Source: Williamsia phyllosphaerae (GTDB taxonomy: Bacteria > Actinomycetota > Actinomycetes > Mycobacteriales > Mycobacteriaceae). Taken from it: DNA of 64,000 bases. Of this stretch, positions 1 to 8,639 are shown piece by piece. Below the pieces are notes generated by a model. The model did not search any database and was not told the DNA's origin. It saw only the letters and a program-made list of their open reading frames with translations. The position numbers and the translations under genes are program-made. Each line of letters opens with the position of its first letter. Position 1 is the first letter of the stretch. The stretch lies in NCBI RefSeq assembly GCF_014635305.1, contig NZ_BMCS01000001.1, positions 248,001 to 312,000 of the forward strand. Direction: 5' to 3'.

Positions 1-428
1 AGCTCACGCATGAGCTTGATGGCCTCGCGCAGACGGGCGAAACGCTCCTTGAACTCGGGCCATTCGCCCTGGAACCCGGTGGCGTACTCGTTGAGCGCCT
101 CGCCGGTACCGACGCCGAGCATGATGCGCTCGGGGTAGAGACAGCTCATCGACGCGAACGCCTGCGCGATCACCGCGGGGTTGTAGCGGAAGGTCGGGGT
201 CATCACCGATGTGCCGATCTGGACGCGCTTGGTGCGCTCACCGACCGCAGCCATCCAGGTCAGCGAGAAAGGGGCATGACCACCGTTGTGCCGCCAGGGC
301 TGGAAGTGGTCGCTGACGGCCACCGAGTCCATACCGTGCTCCTCGGCCGAGACCGCGATCTCCACCAGCTCGCGGGGATCGAACTGCTCCGCCGATGCCT
401 TGTAACCGAGTTTGAGTTGCTGCGCCAT
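1..428 (-). CDS. fgd: F420-dependent glucose-6-phosphate dehydrogenase, C-terminus beyond window
   Basis: Oxidises glucose-6-phosphate to 6-phosphogluconolactone while reducing coenzyme F420, supplying F420H2 to cytosolic deazaflavin enzymes. The first 142 residues are present. They begin [16 protein letters not shown] and contain the family stretches [26 protein letters not shown] and [15 protein letters not shown], which closely match my recollection of mycobacterial FGD1 (a luciferase-like fold). The ATG is at 428, 12 nt after a purine-rich stretch. The gene runs off the left edge, so the C-terminal half is unseen. Two other F420/deazaflavin-type proteins in this window (19379-19804 and 39516-39866) are possible users of the cofactor, though unlinked. 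Confidence 0.95.
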   Translation of the reverse strand, partial: MAQQLKLGYKASAEQFDPRELVEIAVSAEEHGMDSVAVSDHFQPWRHNGGHAPFSLTWMAAVGERTKRVQIGTSVMTPTFRYNPAVIAQAFASMSCLYPERIMLGVGTGEALNEYATGFQGEWPEFKERFARLREAIKLMRE

Positions 429-510
429 TGCCTTCTCCTGCTCACCGGGGTTCCGCCATCAGATGACCTACGTCGCTGGCCTCCAACCTAGCGCCGTGCG
501 TCGGCGCCGA

Positions 511-1860
511 TCAGACCGGTAGTGGGAGATCGAGTCGGAACACGGCGCCGGACAGTCCGGGCCCGTTGTGCCCGGCGTCGACGAGGACCAGCTCGCCGCC
601 GTGCGATCGGGCAAGTCCTCTCGCCACCGCGAGACCGAGCCCCGACCCACCCGACCGCCGGTCGCGTGAGTCGTCCAGGCGGACCATCCGCTCGAAGATC
701 CGCTCGCGATCGGCCGCGGCGACACCGGGGCCGGTGTCGGCGACCTCCAGGTGCGCCCAGCCCGGTGTCGAGTACACCGACGCGGCCACGCTGCCGCCGG
801 TCGTTGCTGCCTGACAGGCGTTGTCGACGAGGTTGGCCACCACCTGACTGATGCGTCCGGCGTCGGCGACCAGGGGTACGGGATCGCCTCGAACGGTGAC
901 CGCGATGTCCGGGTGGATCACCGCGACCCGCGCGACCTGATCGGCGACCAACGACAGCAGGTCGGTGGGCGACGGACTGAGCGTCAACCCCGCGTCGATA
1001 CGCGCCATGTCGACCATGTCGTCGACGAGCCGCCCGGCGCGTCGGGTCTCCTGTACGAGCAGGACACACAGCTGCTCTCGCTCGTCGACCGGTGTGTCGC
1101 GATCCTGCTGGAGCAGTGTCTCGGCGATCGCCTGCACCCCGGTGATGGGGGTACGCAATTCGTGCGCGGCGTCGGCGACGAAGCGCCGCACCGACTGCTG
1201 AGCAGAACGCTCGCGCGCCTCTGCGCCCTCCAAGGAATCGAGCATGTCATCGAATGCCACTGCAGTACGGCCCAACTCGGTGTCGCGACGTTGCGGCGAC
1301 AAGCGCTCCCCGCGGTGGCCGCGCGCGATGGATCGAGCCAGGGCGGTCATCGCGTCGAGCGGCGCCAACGCATAGCGGACGCCGACGAGCAACAGCACCG
1401 CGGTGAGCACGAGGGCACACAGACCGGTGATGACCATCCCCCACAGCAACCGACTCTGCACGCCGTCGAGCAGGCGGTTGTCCACTGAGAACGTCACTTC
1501 CGCGTCCCGCGCCCACGCACGGGTTCCACGGAGCTTGATCACTCGCCGCGCCTCACTCTCCGACGGCGGCAGCGGTTTGCCCACCACCGTGCCGTCGGAG
1601 AGAGTCAACTGCGCGCGTACCGAGCGTCCGTCGATCCTCGCGATGAACCCCTCGGGGGTGGCCGCGGTGCGCGCGAGTTGCCGGGCGTAGGTGACGCGGT
1701 CGGCGAGAAGGTTGTTCACATCGCGGTGTGCTGCGACGGTGAACAGCGTTCCGGCGATCGCGATCACGGCCGTCAGGACAACGGCGAGGACGGCGACGGC
1801 GATGACGGTGACCCGCGTACGCAGGGACCGGGTCCTGAGATGTCCCGACGGCGTGCTCAT
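511..1860 (-). CDS. two-component sensor histidine kinase
   Basis: Membrane sensor kinase of 449 residues. Visible order: short cytoplasmic N-terminus, TM1 at about 17-39, an extracytoplasmic sensor segment of about 100 residues, TM2 at about 143-165, a HAMP region, the phospho-acceptor H-box AAHELRTPI with His near residue 233, then the ATP-binding domain with NLVDNACQA (N box), ADTGPGV (G1) and GSGLGLAVARG (G2). The ATG at 1860 overlaps the stop of the upstream response regulator in an ATGA, so the two are translationally coupled. A longer upstream reading frame exists but would run deep into the regulator gene. The stimulus is not apparent; the adjacent DUF5666 gene is the only contextual hint. 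Confidence 0.92.
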   Translation of the reverse strand: MSTPSGHLRTRSLRTRVTVIAVAVLAVVLTAVIAIAGTLFTVAAHRDVNNLLADRVTYARQLARTAATPEGFIARIDGRSVRAQLTLSDGTVVGKPLPPSESEARRVIKLRGTRAWARDAEVTFSVDNRLLDGVQSRLLWGMVITGLCALVLTAVLLLVGVRYALAPLDAMTALARSIARGHRGERLSPQRRDTELGRTAVAFDDMLDSLEGAEARERSAQQSVRRFVADAAHELRTPITGVQAIAETLLQQDRDTPVDEREQLCVLLVQETRRAGRLVDDMVDMARIDAGLTLSPSPTDLLSLVADQVARVAVIHPDIAVTVRGDPVPLVADAGRISQVVANLVDNACQAATTGGSVAASVYSTPGWAHLEVADTGPGVAAADRERIFERMVRLDDSRDRRSGGSGLGLAVARGLARSHGGELVLVDAGHNGPGLSGAVFRLDLPLPV

Positions 1861-2543
1861 GACGGCACATCCGTGGGCCGCGCACTGTCGAGGGTGTAGC
1901 CGAGCCCGCGTTCGGTGTGCAGCAGACGAGGGCCGTGTTCCTCGAGTTTGCGGCGCAGAGCACTGACGTGGACCTCGACGAGGTTGGGATCGTAGTGCTC
2001 GTATCCCCAGACCGCCGTGAGGATCTGGGTCTTGGTCAGCACGCGACCGCGGCGCCGGGCCAAAAAGCACAACATGCGGAACTCGGTGGCGGTCAGCGTG
2101 ATCGGGGTACCCCCACGCAACACCCGCGCCGCGTCCGCATCGACGACGAGGTCGTCGACGTGGACGATCGTGGACCCTCGACCTCGCCGCCGCAGCACGG
2201 CGTCGACCCGTGCGACGAGCTCGGCCATCTCGAACGGCTTCATGACGTAGTCGTCGGCACCCTCGGTGAGACCGTGCAGCCGATCGGTGACGGCATCGCG
2301 CGCGGTGACCATCAGGATTCCGGCGTCGGTACGGCGGCGCACGATCTCGAGGAGGGCGAACCCGTCGGAGCCGGGAAGCATCACGTCGAGGAGCACGGCA
2401 TCGGGTCGGAACTCGGCGAGATCCACCTCGAGAAGGTCCCCGTCACCGCGCGCGACCACCGAGTGCCCGGCGACGGTGAGAGCGGCCGCGATGGCGATCC
2501 TGATCGGCGTCGAGTCCTCGATGACCAGGATCGAAGAGCCCAT
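1857..2543 (-). CDS. OmpR-family response regulator
   Basis: DNA-binding partner of the downstream kinase, 228 residues. The receiver domain spans about 5-118, with the acidic pair at residues 10-11, the phospho-acceptor Asp53 in LLDVMLPG, and the conserved Lys in MKPFE. The winged-helix domain spans about 130-220, with the typical ending VSALRRKL and HTERGLGYTL. It is first in the regulator-kinase pair (ATGA overlap). The upstream DUF5666 gene is on the same strand 30 nt away and could be in the same transcript. No operator was recognised. Confidence 0.94.
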   Translation of the reverse strand: MGSSILVIEDSTPIRIAIAAALTVAGHSVVARGDGDLLEVDLAEFRPDAVLLDVMLPGSDGFALLEIVRRRTDAGILMVTARDAVTDRLHGLTEGADDYVMKPFEMAELVARVDAVLRRRGRGSTIVHVDDLVVDADAARVLRGGTPITLTATEFRMLCFLARRRGRVLTKTQILTAVWGYEHYDPNLVEVHVSALRRKLEEHGPRLLHTERGLGYTLDSARPTDVPS

Positions 2544-2573
2544 GGGTCGAGTGTGCCAGTGCGACCGGCGCGA

Positions 2574-3182
2574 TCAGCCCGGCTGCGTCGTCGCGCTCGG
2601 CGTCGCAGTCGTGGGGGCGCCCGGTTCGCCCGTTTTCGCAACACGCTTGGCGACGCGGGTGGCGGAGATCGTGCCCGAGTCGCTCTTGCCGACCACCGCG
2701 ATGCGGTCGCCGACGACGAAATCGGACTGCTGTTGTGGTTTCTTCGCGGTTCCGAAGCGGGTGTTCTGCCCGACGGTGATCGTCACCGTCCTGCCGTTGC
2801 GCGCGGCGATCGTCCAGGAGGGGCCGCTCTCCGCGGTGATGGTCCCGATGGTGACACCACGTCCTTGTCGCCGGCCGCCGTTCTGGCCCCTGTTCTCGCG
2901 CTTCTGGCCGCCGTCGGCGGAATGGACCTGACGCGAGTGGGCCGACGTCGAACGCCCATGGTCGTCGTTCCCGGTGGCGGCCCAACCGATGCTCCCACCG
3001 ACCACGCCGCCGATGACCAGCCCGGCGACGCCGGCGACGATCCCGGCGCGGCGCGATCCGGTGAACCAGGTGCTCGACCGGGCGGTTGGGGGCGGCGCGG
3101 CGGTGTCGGCGGTGTCGGCGGGGCGGGTGAAGCTCTCGGTCGGTTGCCGGTCGCTGTCCTGCGGCTCGTTCGGATGTCCCAT
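2574..3182 (-). CDS. membrane-anchored DUF5666-like protein
   Basis: Protein of 202 residues. It has a Pro/Thr-rich cytoplasmic N-terminus, one membrane span at about 48-70 (IVAGVAGLVIGGVVGGSIGW) and a basic Gln/Gly/Arg-rich linker. An exported beta-rich domain follows (IGTITAESG, WTIAARNGRTVTITVGQNTRF, VGDRIAVVGKSDSGTISATRV), which has the repeat layout of DUF5666. The Thr/Pro-rich tail suggests an extracellular or wall-facing end. It lies directly upstream of the two-component pair on the same strand, so it may be an envelope protein the system controls or senses through. No enzymatic residues are visible and its function is unknown. Confidence 0.7.
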   Translation of the reverse strand: MGHPNEPQDSDRQPTESFTRPADTADTAAPPPTARSSTWFTGSRRAGIVAGVAGLVIGGVVGGSIGWAATGNDDHGRSTSAHSRQVHSADGGQKRENRGQNGGRRQGRGVTIGTITAESGPSWTIAARNGRTVTITVGQNTRFGTAKKPQQQSDFVVGDRIAVVGKSDSGTISATRVAKRVAKTGEPGAPTTATPSATTQPG

Positions 3183-3309
3183 GTCGGCGACGCTATTCGG
3201 CGTGGAGACGTCGAGACTGAAGAAGCTCTGAAGGTGTGACGAGGACGCCGCCGGGAGGATATTCCCGTTTCACGACGTTTCCCCTGTCCGCGAACAGGGC
3301 TTTCTTTCG

Positions 3310-3340
3310 TTGACTTCAAGCTCACTTGATGTTCTACGCT
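3310..3340 (+). promoter_or_regulatory. MerR-type promoter/operator of the ABC exporter
   Basis: TTGACT at 3310-3315 and TACGCT at 3335-3340 are separated by 19 bp. An imperfect inverted repeat (ACTTCAAG, 4 nt, CTTGATGT; 3313-3332) fills the spacer. A long spacer with a dyad centred in it is the hallmark of MerR-family activated promoters. The expected transcription start falls at or next to the ATG at 3348, so the mRNA may be leaderless. No MerR gene is adjacent. Confidence 0.6.
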
Positions 3341-3347
3341 CGGATTC

Positions 3348-5255
3348 ATGAGCATGGAGTCCGTCGCGTACAACTCGCTGTACCGCACGATGAGCCGGTC
3401 GGAGAAGAAGTCGCGACTGTCCCGTGCCGAACGCCGCGAGACCATGCGGCGGATCGGGCGCTTCGCGGCACCGCACCGGATGCGGATCGCCATCTTCCTC
3501 GTGTTCAGCATCGCCACCGCGATCCTGACCGTCGCCACCCCGATCCTCGCCGGCCGGGTGGTCAACCAGATCACGGGCAACGGCGCCACCTCGACGATCA
3601 TCTGGCTCTCGGTGCTCATCGCGATCATCGCCCTCGTCGAGGCCGGCGTCGGGCTGCTCGTACGGTGGCTCTCGGCCACCATCGGCGAGGGCCTCATCCT
3701 CGATCTTCGACGCAAGGTCTTCGACCACGTCCAGACCATGCCGATCGCGTTCTTCATGCGAACGCGCACCGGCGCGCTGGTCAGCCGGCTCAACAACGAC
3801 GTGATCGGCGCCCAGCGCGCGTTCAGCGACACCCTCTCGGGCGTGGTGTCGAACTTCGTGACGCTGATCCTGACGATGACGGTGATGCTGTTCATCTCCT
3901 GGCAGATCACCCTGCTGGCCCTGGTGTTGTTGCCGCTCTTCGTCATCCCGGCGCGACGGATGGGCAATCGGATGGCGGCACTGTCGCGGGAGGCCGCGGA
4001 GTACAACGCACAGATGTCGACGCAGATGACCGAACGCTTCTCGGCCCCGGGCGCGACGCTGGTCAAGCTGTTCGGCCGTCCGGACGAGGAGTCGCGTGAA
4101 TTCGCGGCGCGCGCAGCCAATGTGCGCAGCATCGGCGTGCGACGCGCAGTACTGCAGTCGGTGTTCGTCACCGCGTTGACGCTCGTCTCGGCGCTCGCGC
4201 TGGCGCTGGTCTACGGTCTCGGCGGCTACCTCGCCGTGCACGGCAACCTCAACGCCGGTGCCGTGGTCTCGCTGGCGCTGTTGCTCACCCGGATGTACGC
4301 GCCGCTGACCGCGCTGGCCAACGCGCGGGTCGAGATCATGAGTGCCCTGGTGAGTTTCGAGCGTGTCTTCGAGGTCACCGACCTGGTCCCGCTGATCGCC
4401 GACAAGACCGATGCCGGCGAGGTGCCGCCCGGGCCGGTCACCATGCGTTTCGACCACGTCCGCTTCGCGTACCCGTCCGCGGACAAGGTGTCGCTCGCGT
4501 CGCTCGAGGAGGTCGCCCAGCTCGACAACCGCGGCGGCGTCGAGGTGATCCACGACGTGTCGTTCGAGGTCGCGGCCGGATCGATGGTCGCCCTCGTCGG
4601 CAGCTCCGGGGCGGGCAAGTCGACCATCGCCCAACTCGCCACGCGCCTCTACGACGTGGACGAGGGGTCGGTGTCGGTGAACGGGGTCGACGTCCGCGAC
4701 GTCACGTCGGCGTCGCTGCACCGCAGCATCGGCCTGGTCACCCAGGACGGTCACCTCTTCCACGAGACCGTGCGCTCGAACCTGTTGCTGGCCAACCCGT
4801 CGGCCACCGAGGACGACATCTGGGCGGCGTTGCGACGCGCCCGTCTCGAGGACCTCGTGATGTCGTTGCCCGACCGTCTCGACACCGTCGTCGGCGAGCG
4901 CGGCTACCGACTCTCCGGTGGCGAACGTCAGCGGCTGACCATCGCGCGCCTGCTGCTCGCGGCCCCGTCGGTGGTCATCCTCGACGAGGCGACCGCACAT
5001 CTGGACTCCACCTCGGAGGCCGCGGTGCAGGAGGCGTTGGCCGAGGCCCTGACCGGTCGGACATCGATCGTCATCGCGCACCGGTTGTCGACCGTCCGTG
5101 CGGCGCAGGAGATCCTGGTCATCGAGGACGGTCGCGTCGCCGAACGCGGAACGCACCTGACCCTGCTCGCCGCCGGCGGCCGCTACTCCGAGCTGTACCG
5201 AACCCAGTTCGCAGACCAGCGTGAGGTGGCGGTCGACGCCTCGGTCACGGCCTGA
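3348..5255 (+). CDS. ABC exporter, fused transmembrane and ATPase domains
   Basis: Half-transporter of 635 residues that would act as a dimer to export a hydrophobic substrate or drug. A transmembrane domain of about six spans (roughly 45-345) is followed by a nucleotide-binding domain from about 370. That domain carries Walker A GSSGAGKST (about 418), the signature LSGGERQRL (about 522), Walker B VVILDEATAHLD (about 541) and the switch His in IVIAHRLST. An insert rich in Asp/Lys/Ser precedes Walker A, between the first strand and the P-loop. The start is the first ATG after the MerR-type promoter, with no clear ribosome site. It is monocistronic; the next gene is convergent 5 nt away. The substrate cannot be assigned. 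Confidence 0.92.
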   Translation: MSMESVAYNSLYRTMSRSEKKSRLSRAERRETMRRIGRFAAPHRMRIAIFLVFSIATAILTVATPILAGRVVNQITGNGATSTIIWLSVLIAIIALVEAGVGLLVRWLSATIGEGLILDLRRKVFDHVQTMPIAFFMRTRTGALVSRLNNDVIGAQRAFSDTLSGVVSNFVTLILTMTVMLFISWQITLLALVLLPLFVIPARRMGNRMAALSREAAEYNAQMSTQMTERFSAPGATLVKLFGRPDEESREFAARAANVRSIGVRRAVLQSVFVTALTLVSALALALVYGLGGYLAVHGNLNAGAVVSLALLLTRMYAPLTALANARVEIMSALVSFERVFEVTDLVPLIADKTDAGEVPPGPVTMRFDHVRFAYPSADKVSLASLEEVAQLDNRGGVEVIHDVSFEVAAGSMVALVGSSGAGKSTIAQLATRLYDVDEGSVSVNGVDVRDVTSASLHRSIGLVTQDGHLFHETVRSNLLLANPSATEDDIWAALRRARLEDLVMSLPDRLDTVVGERGYRLSGGERQRLTIARLLLAAPSVVILDEATAHLDSTSEAAVQEALAEALTGRTSIVIAHRLSTVRAAQEILVIEDGRVAERGTHLTLLAAGGRYSELYRTQFADQREVAVDASVTA

Positions 5256-5260
5256 GTTCG

Positions 5261-6970
5261 CTACGTCGGTTTGACCAGCAGCAGTTCGACGTTGTGGTCG
5301 ACCGAGGTACCGAGACGTTTCGGGTCGTAACCGGTGTCGTTGTAGGAGAACTCGCGGTACATCGATCCGAGCCCGGTAACCGAGTGGTCGGAGTAGGCGA
5401 CCTCGTACGGCGCCGCCGACTCGATCAGCGTGCAGAACACCGACAGCGTGCCGTCTTTGTTGTCGTTCACCTCGATCACGCGCGCGTTCTGCGGGAAGTC
5501 GATGTGCGACGCGGTGTTGATCTCCCAGAAGCTCTGCGCCGGAGTCGGTCCGCGATGCGGGGTGATCTTGTTGGTGTGGGTGTGACCGTTGACCCAGGCG
5601 ATCACATTCGGGAACCGATGGAAGAAATCGATCAGCTGCGGCCCGGTGGCACGTCGTTCGAACGGCCGCTCCGGGTCGGGGATCGGCAGCTCCATCGTGT
5701 CGCTGGTGTGGTGACTGAACGCGACGAACAGGGTGGTGCGATCGCGGGTGAACAGCCGCTGCATCCAGTCGAGCTGACCCTGCCCGATCGACCCGTCGGT
5801 GAACCCGGCGTGGTTGGTGGTGTCCATCGACACGCCGACGACGCCGGGAGCGATGTCGAACGAGTAGTAGGTGATGCCCGATTGCGGTGCGTGCGAGGCG
5901 AATCCGTGCCCGACCGGCCCCGGGCCGGTATAGCGCGGCCGGAAGTGCTCGGCCATGTACTGCCGCGGGGTGAACGGCGCGCGGCGCGCGTCGGGGGTGA
6001 TGCGGCGGATCGGCCCGGTCTGCACCTGCTCGGCCAACACCTTCGCCACCGATGTCGGGGCCGTGTTGTACGCGGTCGCCATGCGATCGATGGCGGCCTG
6101 GTCCTTGGGGACGTCGAGCTTGATGTTCCCGGTGTAGAGCGCGTCGATGAACCCGATCCCGCTGGGAACGACGCCGGAGACGCTGTCGTCGTGGTTGCCG
6201 AAGACACTGAACCACCGCGTGTCGAGCCCGGGGCTGGTGATCGGCTTGATGCTCGACGACAGCAGGCCGGGGATCTGCGGGAAGCCCTTCTGCTTGTAGA
6301 TGTCGTTGACCGGGGACTCCGGCTGCCAGTACAGCGTCGAACCCCAGACCTGAACGCCCTCATAGCGGTTGAGGTCGCCGGTGGACTGCTGCAGTGACCC
6401 GCCACTGAACAGGGTGAGGAACCAGTCCAGCTCGGCGAACTCGTGGTTGTCGGTGTTGTCTCCGGTCGACACGACGCAGTCGAACGCGCGGCCGTTGAAC
6501 GGCGCCGATCCGAGAGCGTTGATCCGCTCGATCAGGGTGATCGTCGCGGCCGCGCCGAGCTTCTCGTGCGGGCGGAACGCCGACCCGTTCTGCGGGTGGA
6601 TGAACTCGAGGCGCACCGGACTCTCCGCGTCGACCATGTGGATGTCGGTCGTCTGCACGATCGACGCCAGTCCGACGCGGCGGTCGTCCCGGCCGGCCTT
6701 CGGGGTCGCGAGTTCGGAGCGCACGATCAGCGGCCACCCGGCGCCGGCGGTGAGACGGCGGTACTGCCGGACGCCGGTCGACGCGGGTGTGCCGACGGCC
6801 TCCAACGTGGTGCCGGCGATCGACACCGCGCGCGATCCGACGGCGGGATCGGCGTAGGCGAGGGGCGCGGTCTTCGAGGTCGCGGCCCCCACGGCGGCAG
6901 CGGCGCCGAGCGCACCGACTCCCTTGAACAGGCTCCGGCGGCTGACCTCGTTACGGTCGAAGTCGGTCAT
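5261..6970 (-). CDS. Tat-exported metallophosphoesterase (TIGR03767 type)
   Basis: Predicted exported binuclear-metal phosphoesterase of 569 residues. A twin-arginine signal (SRRSLFKGVGALGAAAAVGAA) ends near AYA at about residue 40. Metal-ligand blocks appear in order: QTTDIHMVDAES, STGDNTDNHEFAE, FGNHDDS, FSHHTSD and WVNGHTHTNKI. These are the DxH, GDxxDN, GNHD, HH and GHxH motifs of the calcineurin-like fold. ATG 6970 was chosen because it gives the signal peptide directly and has GAGGAGACC upstream; the frame stays open upstream but adds unrelated sequence. The natural substrate (phosphodiester, nucleotide or phospholipid) is unknown. Confidence 0.88.
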   Translation of the reverse strand: MTDFDRNEVSRRSLFKGVGALGAAAAVGAATSKTAPLAYADPAVGSRAVSIAGTTLEAVGTPASTGVRQYRRLTAGAGWPLIVRSELATPKAGRDDRRVGLASIVQTTDIHMVDAESPVRLEFIHPQNGSAFRPHEKLGAAATITLIERINALGSAPFNGRAFDCVVSTGDNTDNHEFAELDWFLTLFSGGSLQQSTGDLNRYEGVQVWGSTLYWQPESPVNDIYKQKGFPQIPGLLSSSIKPITSPGLDTRWFSVFGNHDDSVSGVVPSGIGFIDALYTGNIKLDVPKDQAAIDRMATAYNTAPTSVAKVLAEQVQTGPIRRITPDARRAPFTPRQYMAEHFRPRYTGPGPVGHGFASHAPQSGITYYSFDIAPGVVGVSMDTTNHAGFTDGSIGQGQLDWMQRLFTRDRTTLFVAFSHHTSDTMELPIPDPERPFERRATGPQLIDFFHRFPNVIAWVNGHTHTNKITPHRGPTPAQSFWEINTASHIDFPQNARVIEVNDNKDGTLSVFCTLIESAAPYEVAYSDHSVTGLGSMYREFSYNDTGYDPKRLGTSVDHNVELLLVKPT

Positions 6971-7190
6971 CGTGGTCTCCTCGACCGAGGGCAGACGAGC
7001 GGTCTGCGTCGACGGCACGCCATACGGGTGCCCAGTCAGATCTTGCCTCACACTCGCGCCGAAGCCGAGTGAAACGCCCCCGAATTGTTCGTGACACCCG
7101 GAATCGGGCAAAGCCCACATCGTCTTTCGGGTCTACCGATCACCACTTATGGTGTGGACACATTCGGCCCGAGGGGAGGCGGCGTCATCG

Positions 7191-7943
7191 ATGGACTGGT
7201 CACTGCGCGCATGTAGCCGGCACGGGCACGCAACCTATGAGCCCACCGACCATCCGGGCTTGCGGTCACGACTGACCGGGACCACCACGGCCGGCGACGT
7301 CTGGCGTTGCCTACGGTGTGGCGACTTCGTGATCGGCGAACCGCGAGGTCAGGGTCCCGCCGACGAGGCTCCCGACATCGCGGGCGGTAAAGCCGCGCGC
7401 GACCGGGTCGTGCTGCGACTCCTCGCCGTCGAGCGACTGCTGCGCGCCATCGTCCTGCTGATCGCGGCGGGTGCGGTCATCCGCTTCCGCGACAGCCGCG
7501 AGTCGGCACGCCACGCCTTCGACACCGAGCTGCCGCTGCTGCGTCCACTCGCCAACCAGCTCGGGTGGAACATCGACGACTCGAAGGTGATCCGGCTCGT
7601 CGAGAAGAGCTTCTCCCTCAGCTCCACCACGCTCGTGTGGATCGGGATCGCGATCGCGGTGTACGGGATCTCACAGCTGATCGAGGCGACGGGGCTGTGG
7701 CTGATGAAGCGGTGGGGTGAGTACTTCGCCGTGGTCGCGACCGGCGTTTTCCTGCCGGTCGAGGTCTACGAGCTGACCGAGAAGGTGACCGTGCTGCGCA
7801 TCCTGCTGCTCGCGGTCAATGTGGCCGCGGTGGTCTGGCTGGTGTGGAGCAAGCGGCTGTTCGGGGCGAACGGCGGAGCTCGGGCCTATCGCGAGGAGCA
7901 CCACGCCAACAGCCTGCTCTCCGTGGAGCGCGCGGCGGCCTGA
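7191..7943 (+). CDS. DUF2127 membrane protein with N-terminal CxxC motif
   Basis: Integral membrane protein of 250 residues. The N-terminal domain starts MDWSLRACSRHGHATY and contains WRCLRCGDFVIG, with cysteines and histidines that could bind a metal. About four hydrophobic segments follow (for example LLRAIVLLIAAGAVIRF, TLVWIGIAIAVYGISQLIEATGLW, YFAVVATGVFLPVEVYEL and LRILLLAVNVAAVVWLVW), matching DUF2127. ATG 7191 was chosen over the ATG at 7149 because GAGGGGAGG sits 12 nt upstream and family members begin MDWSLRAC. Function unknown. It is convergent with a TetR gene 15 nt downstream. Confidence 0.8.
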   Translation: MDWSLRACSRHGHATYEPTDHPGLRSRLTGTTTAGDVWRCLRCGDFVIGEPRGQGPADEAPDIAGGKAARDRVVLRLLAVERLLRAIVLLIAAGAVIRFRDSRESARHAFDTELPLLRPLANQLGWNIDDSKVIRLVEKSFSLSSTTLVWIGIAIAVYGISQLIEATGLWLMKRWGEYFAVVATGVFLPVEVYELTEKVTVLRILLLAVNVAAVVWLVWSKRLFGANGGARAYREEHHANSLLSVERAAA

Positions 7944-7958
7944 CCCAGGCCGTAGGCG

Positions 7959-8543
7959 TCAGCGGCTGGGCTGCACCCCGAGGCCCGCGACGAGGACTCC
8001 GACCATGCGACGCGCGTCGTATCGGGGATCGGCCCCCGCACCGATGCAGAGGTTGCCGACCGCCCGCATCAGATCCGTCGGGCGCACGTCGGCACGGATC
8101 TCGTCGGCCCGCACCGCGGCGTCGAGCATGTCGGCGCAGACCGGGACGAGGTTGTCGAGAAAGTACGAGTGCAGCGTCTCGAAGGTGGGGTCGGTGGACT
8201 GCAACGCCTCGGCGAGGCCGTGCTTGGTGGCCAGGAAATCGACGAACAGATCGATCCACGAGGCGAGGGCTCTGTGCGCGGAATCGTTGTGTGCCAACAA
8301 CTCCGGTCCGGCCGCCACACAGGCGTCGACCTGATGGCGGTAGACGGCCACGATCAGGTCCGCGCGGGTCGGGAAGTGGCGGTAGATGGTGCCCACGCCC
8401 ACTCCGGCTACGGCCGCGATCTCACGGACCGGAACAGCGACCCCCCCGGTCACGAAGGCGGCAGCAGCAGCGTCGAGCAACGTCTCGGCGTTGCGTCGGG
8501 CGTCGGCCCGCTTGCGTGTCGGCGACGGCACGGGCTCGACCAC
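7959..8543 (-). CDS. TetR-family transcriptional repressor
   Basis: Protein of 194 residues with an N-terminal helix-turn-helix (VREIAAVAGVGVGTIYRHFPTRADLI, about 33-58) and an all-helical ligand-binding C-terminus typical of TetR. GTG 8543 was chosen because GAGGGGAT lies at the right distance; a TTG at 8564 is possible but has no ribosome site. It is divergent from the aldo-keto reductase at 8640, with two near-identical palindromes between them, so it probably represses itself and that reductase. The inducer is unknown, plausibly an aldehyde or ketone. Confidence 0.9.
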   Translation of the reverse strand: MVEPVPSPTRKRADARRNAETLLDAAAAAFVTGGVAVPVREIAAVAGVGVGTIYRHFPTRADLIVAVYRHQVDACVAAGPELLAHNDSAHRALASWIDLFVDFLATKHGLAEALQSTDPTFETLHSYFLDNLVPVCADMLDAAVRADEIRADVRPTDLMRAVGNLCIGAGADPRYDARRMVGVLVAGLGVQPSR

Positions 8544-8565
8544 GGCGACATCCCCTCTCGACAAA

Positions 8566-8607
8566 CGGAACAGCGTTCCGTATATTTGGATTCGGAACGA
8601 CGTTCCG
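8566..8607. promoter_or_regulatory. twin palindromic operators between tetR and reductase
   Basis: CGGAACAGCGTTCCG (8566-8580) and CGGAACGACGTTCCG (8593-8607) share perfect six-base arms CGGAAC/GTTCCG around 3-nt spacers, with centres 27 bp apart. The AT-rich TATATTT stretch between them is a likely -10 region. Position and symmetry suggest binding sites for the adjacent TetR protein. Confidence 0.75.
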
Positions 8608-8639
8608 TTTCCGACACCGTAGCTCAGATCAGGAGTCTC

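Noticed and set aside
3270..6215. Minus-strand open frame of about 981 codons
   Set aside because: It spans the ABC exporter antisense and part of the phosphoesterase in another frame. The composition is Arg/Gln/His-rich without motifs.
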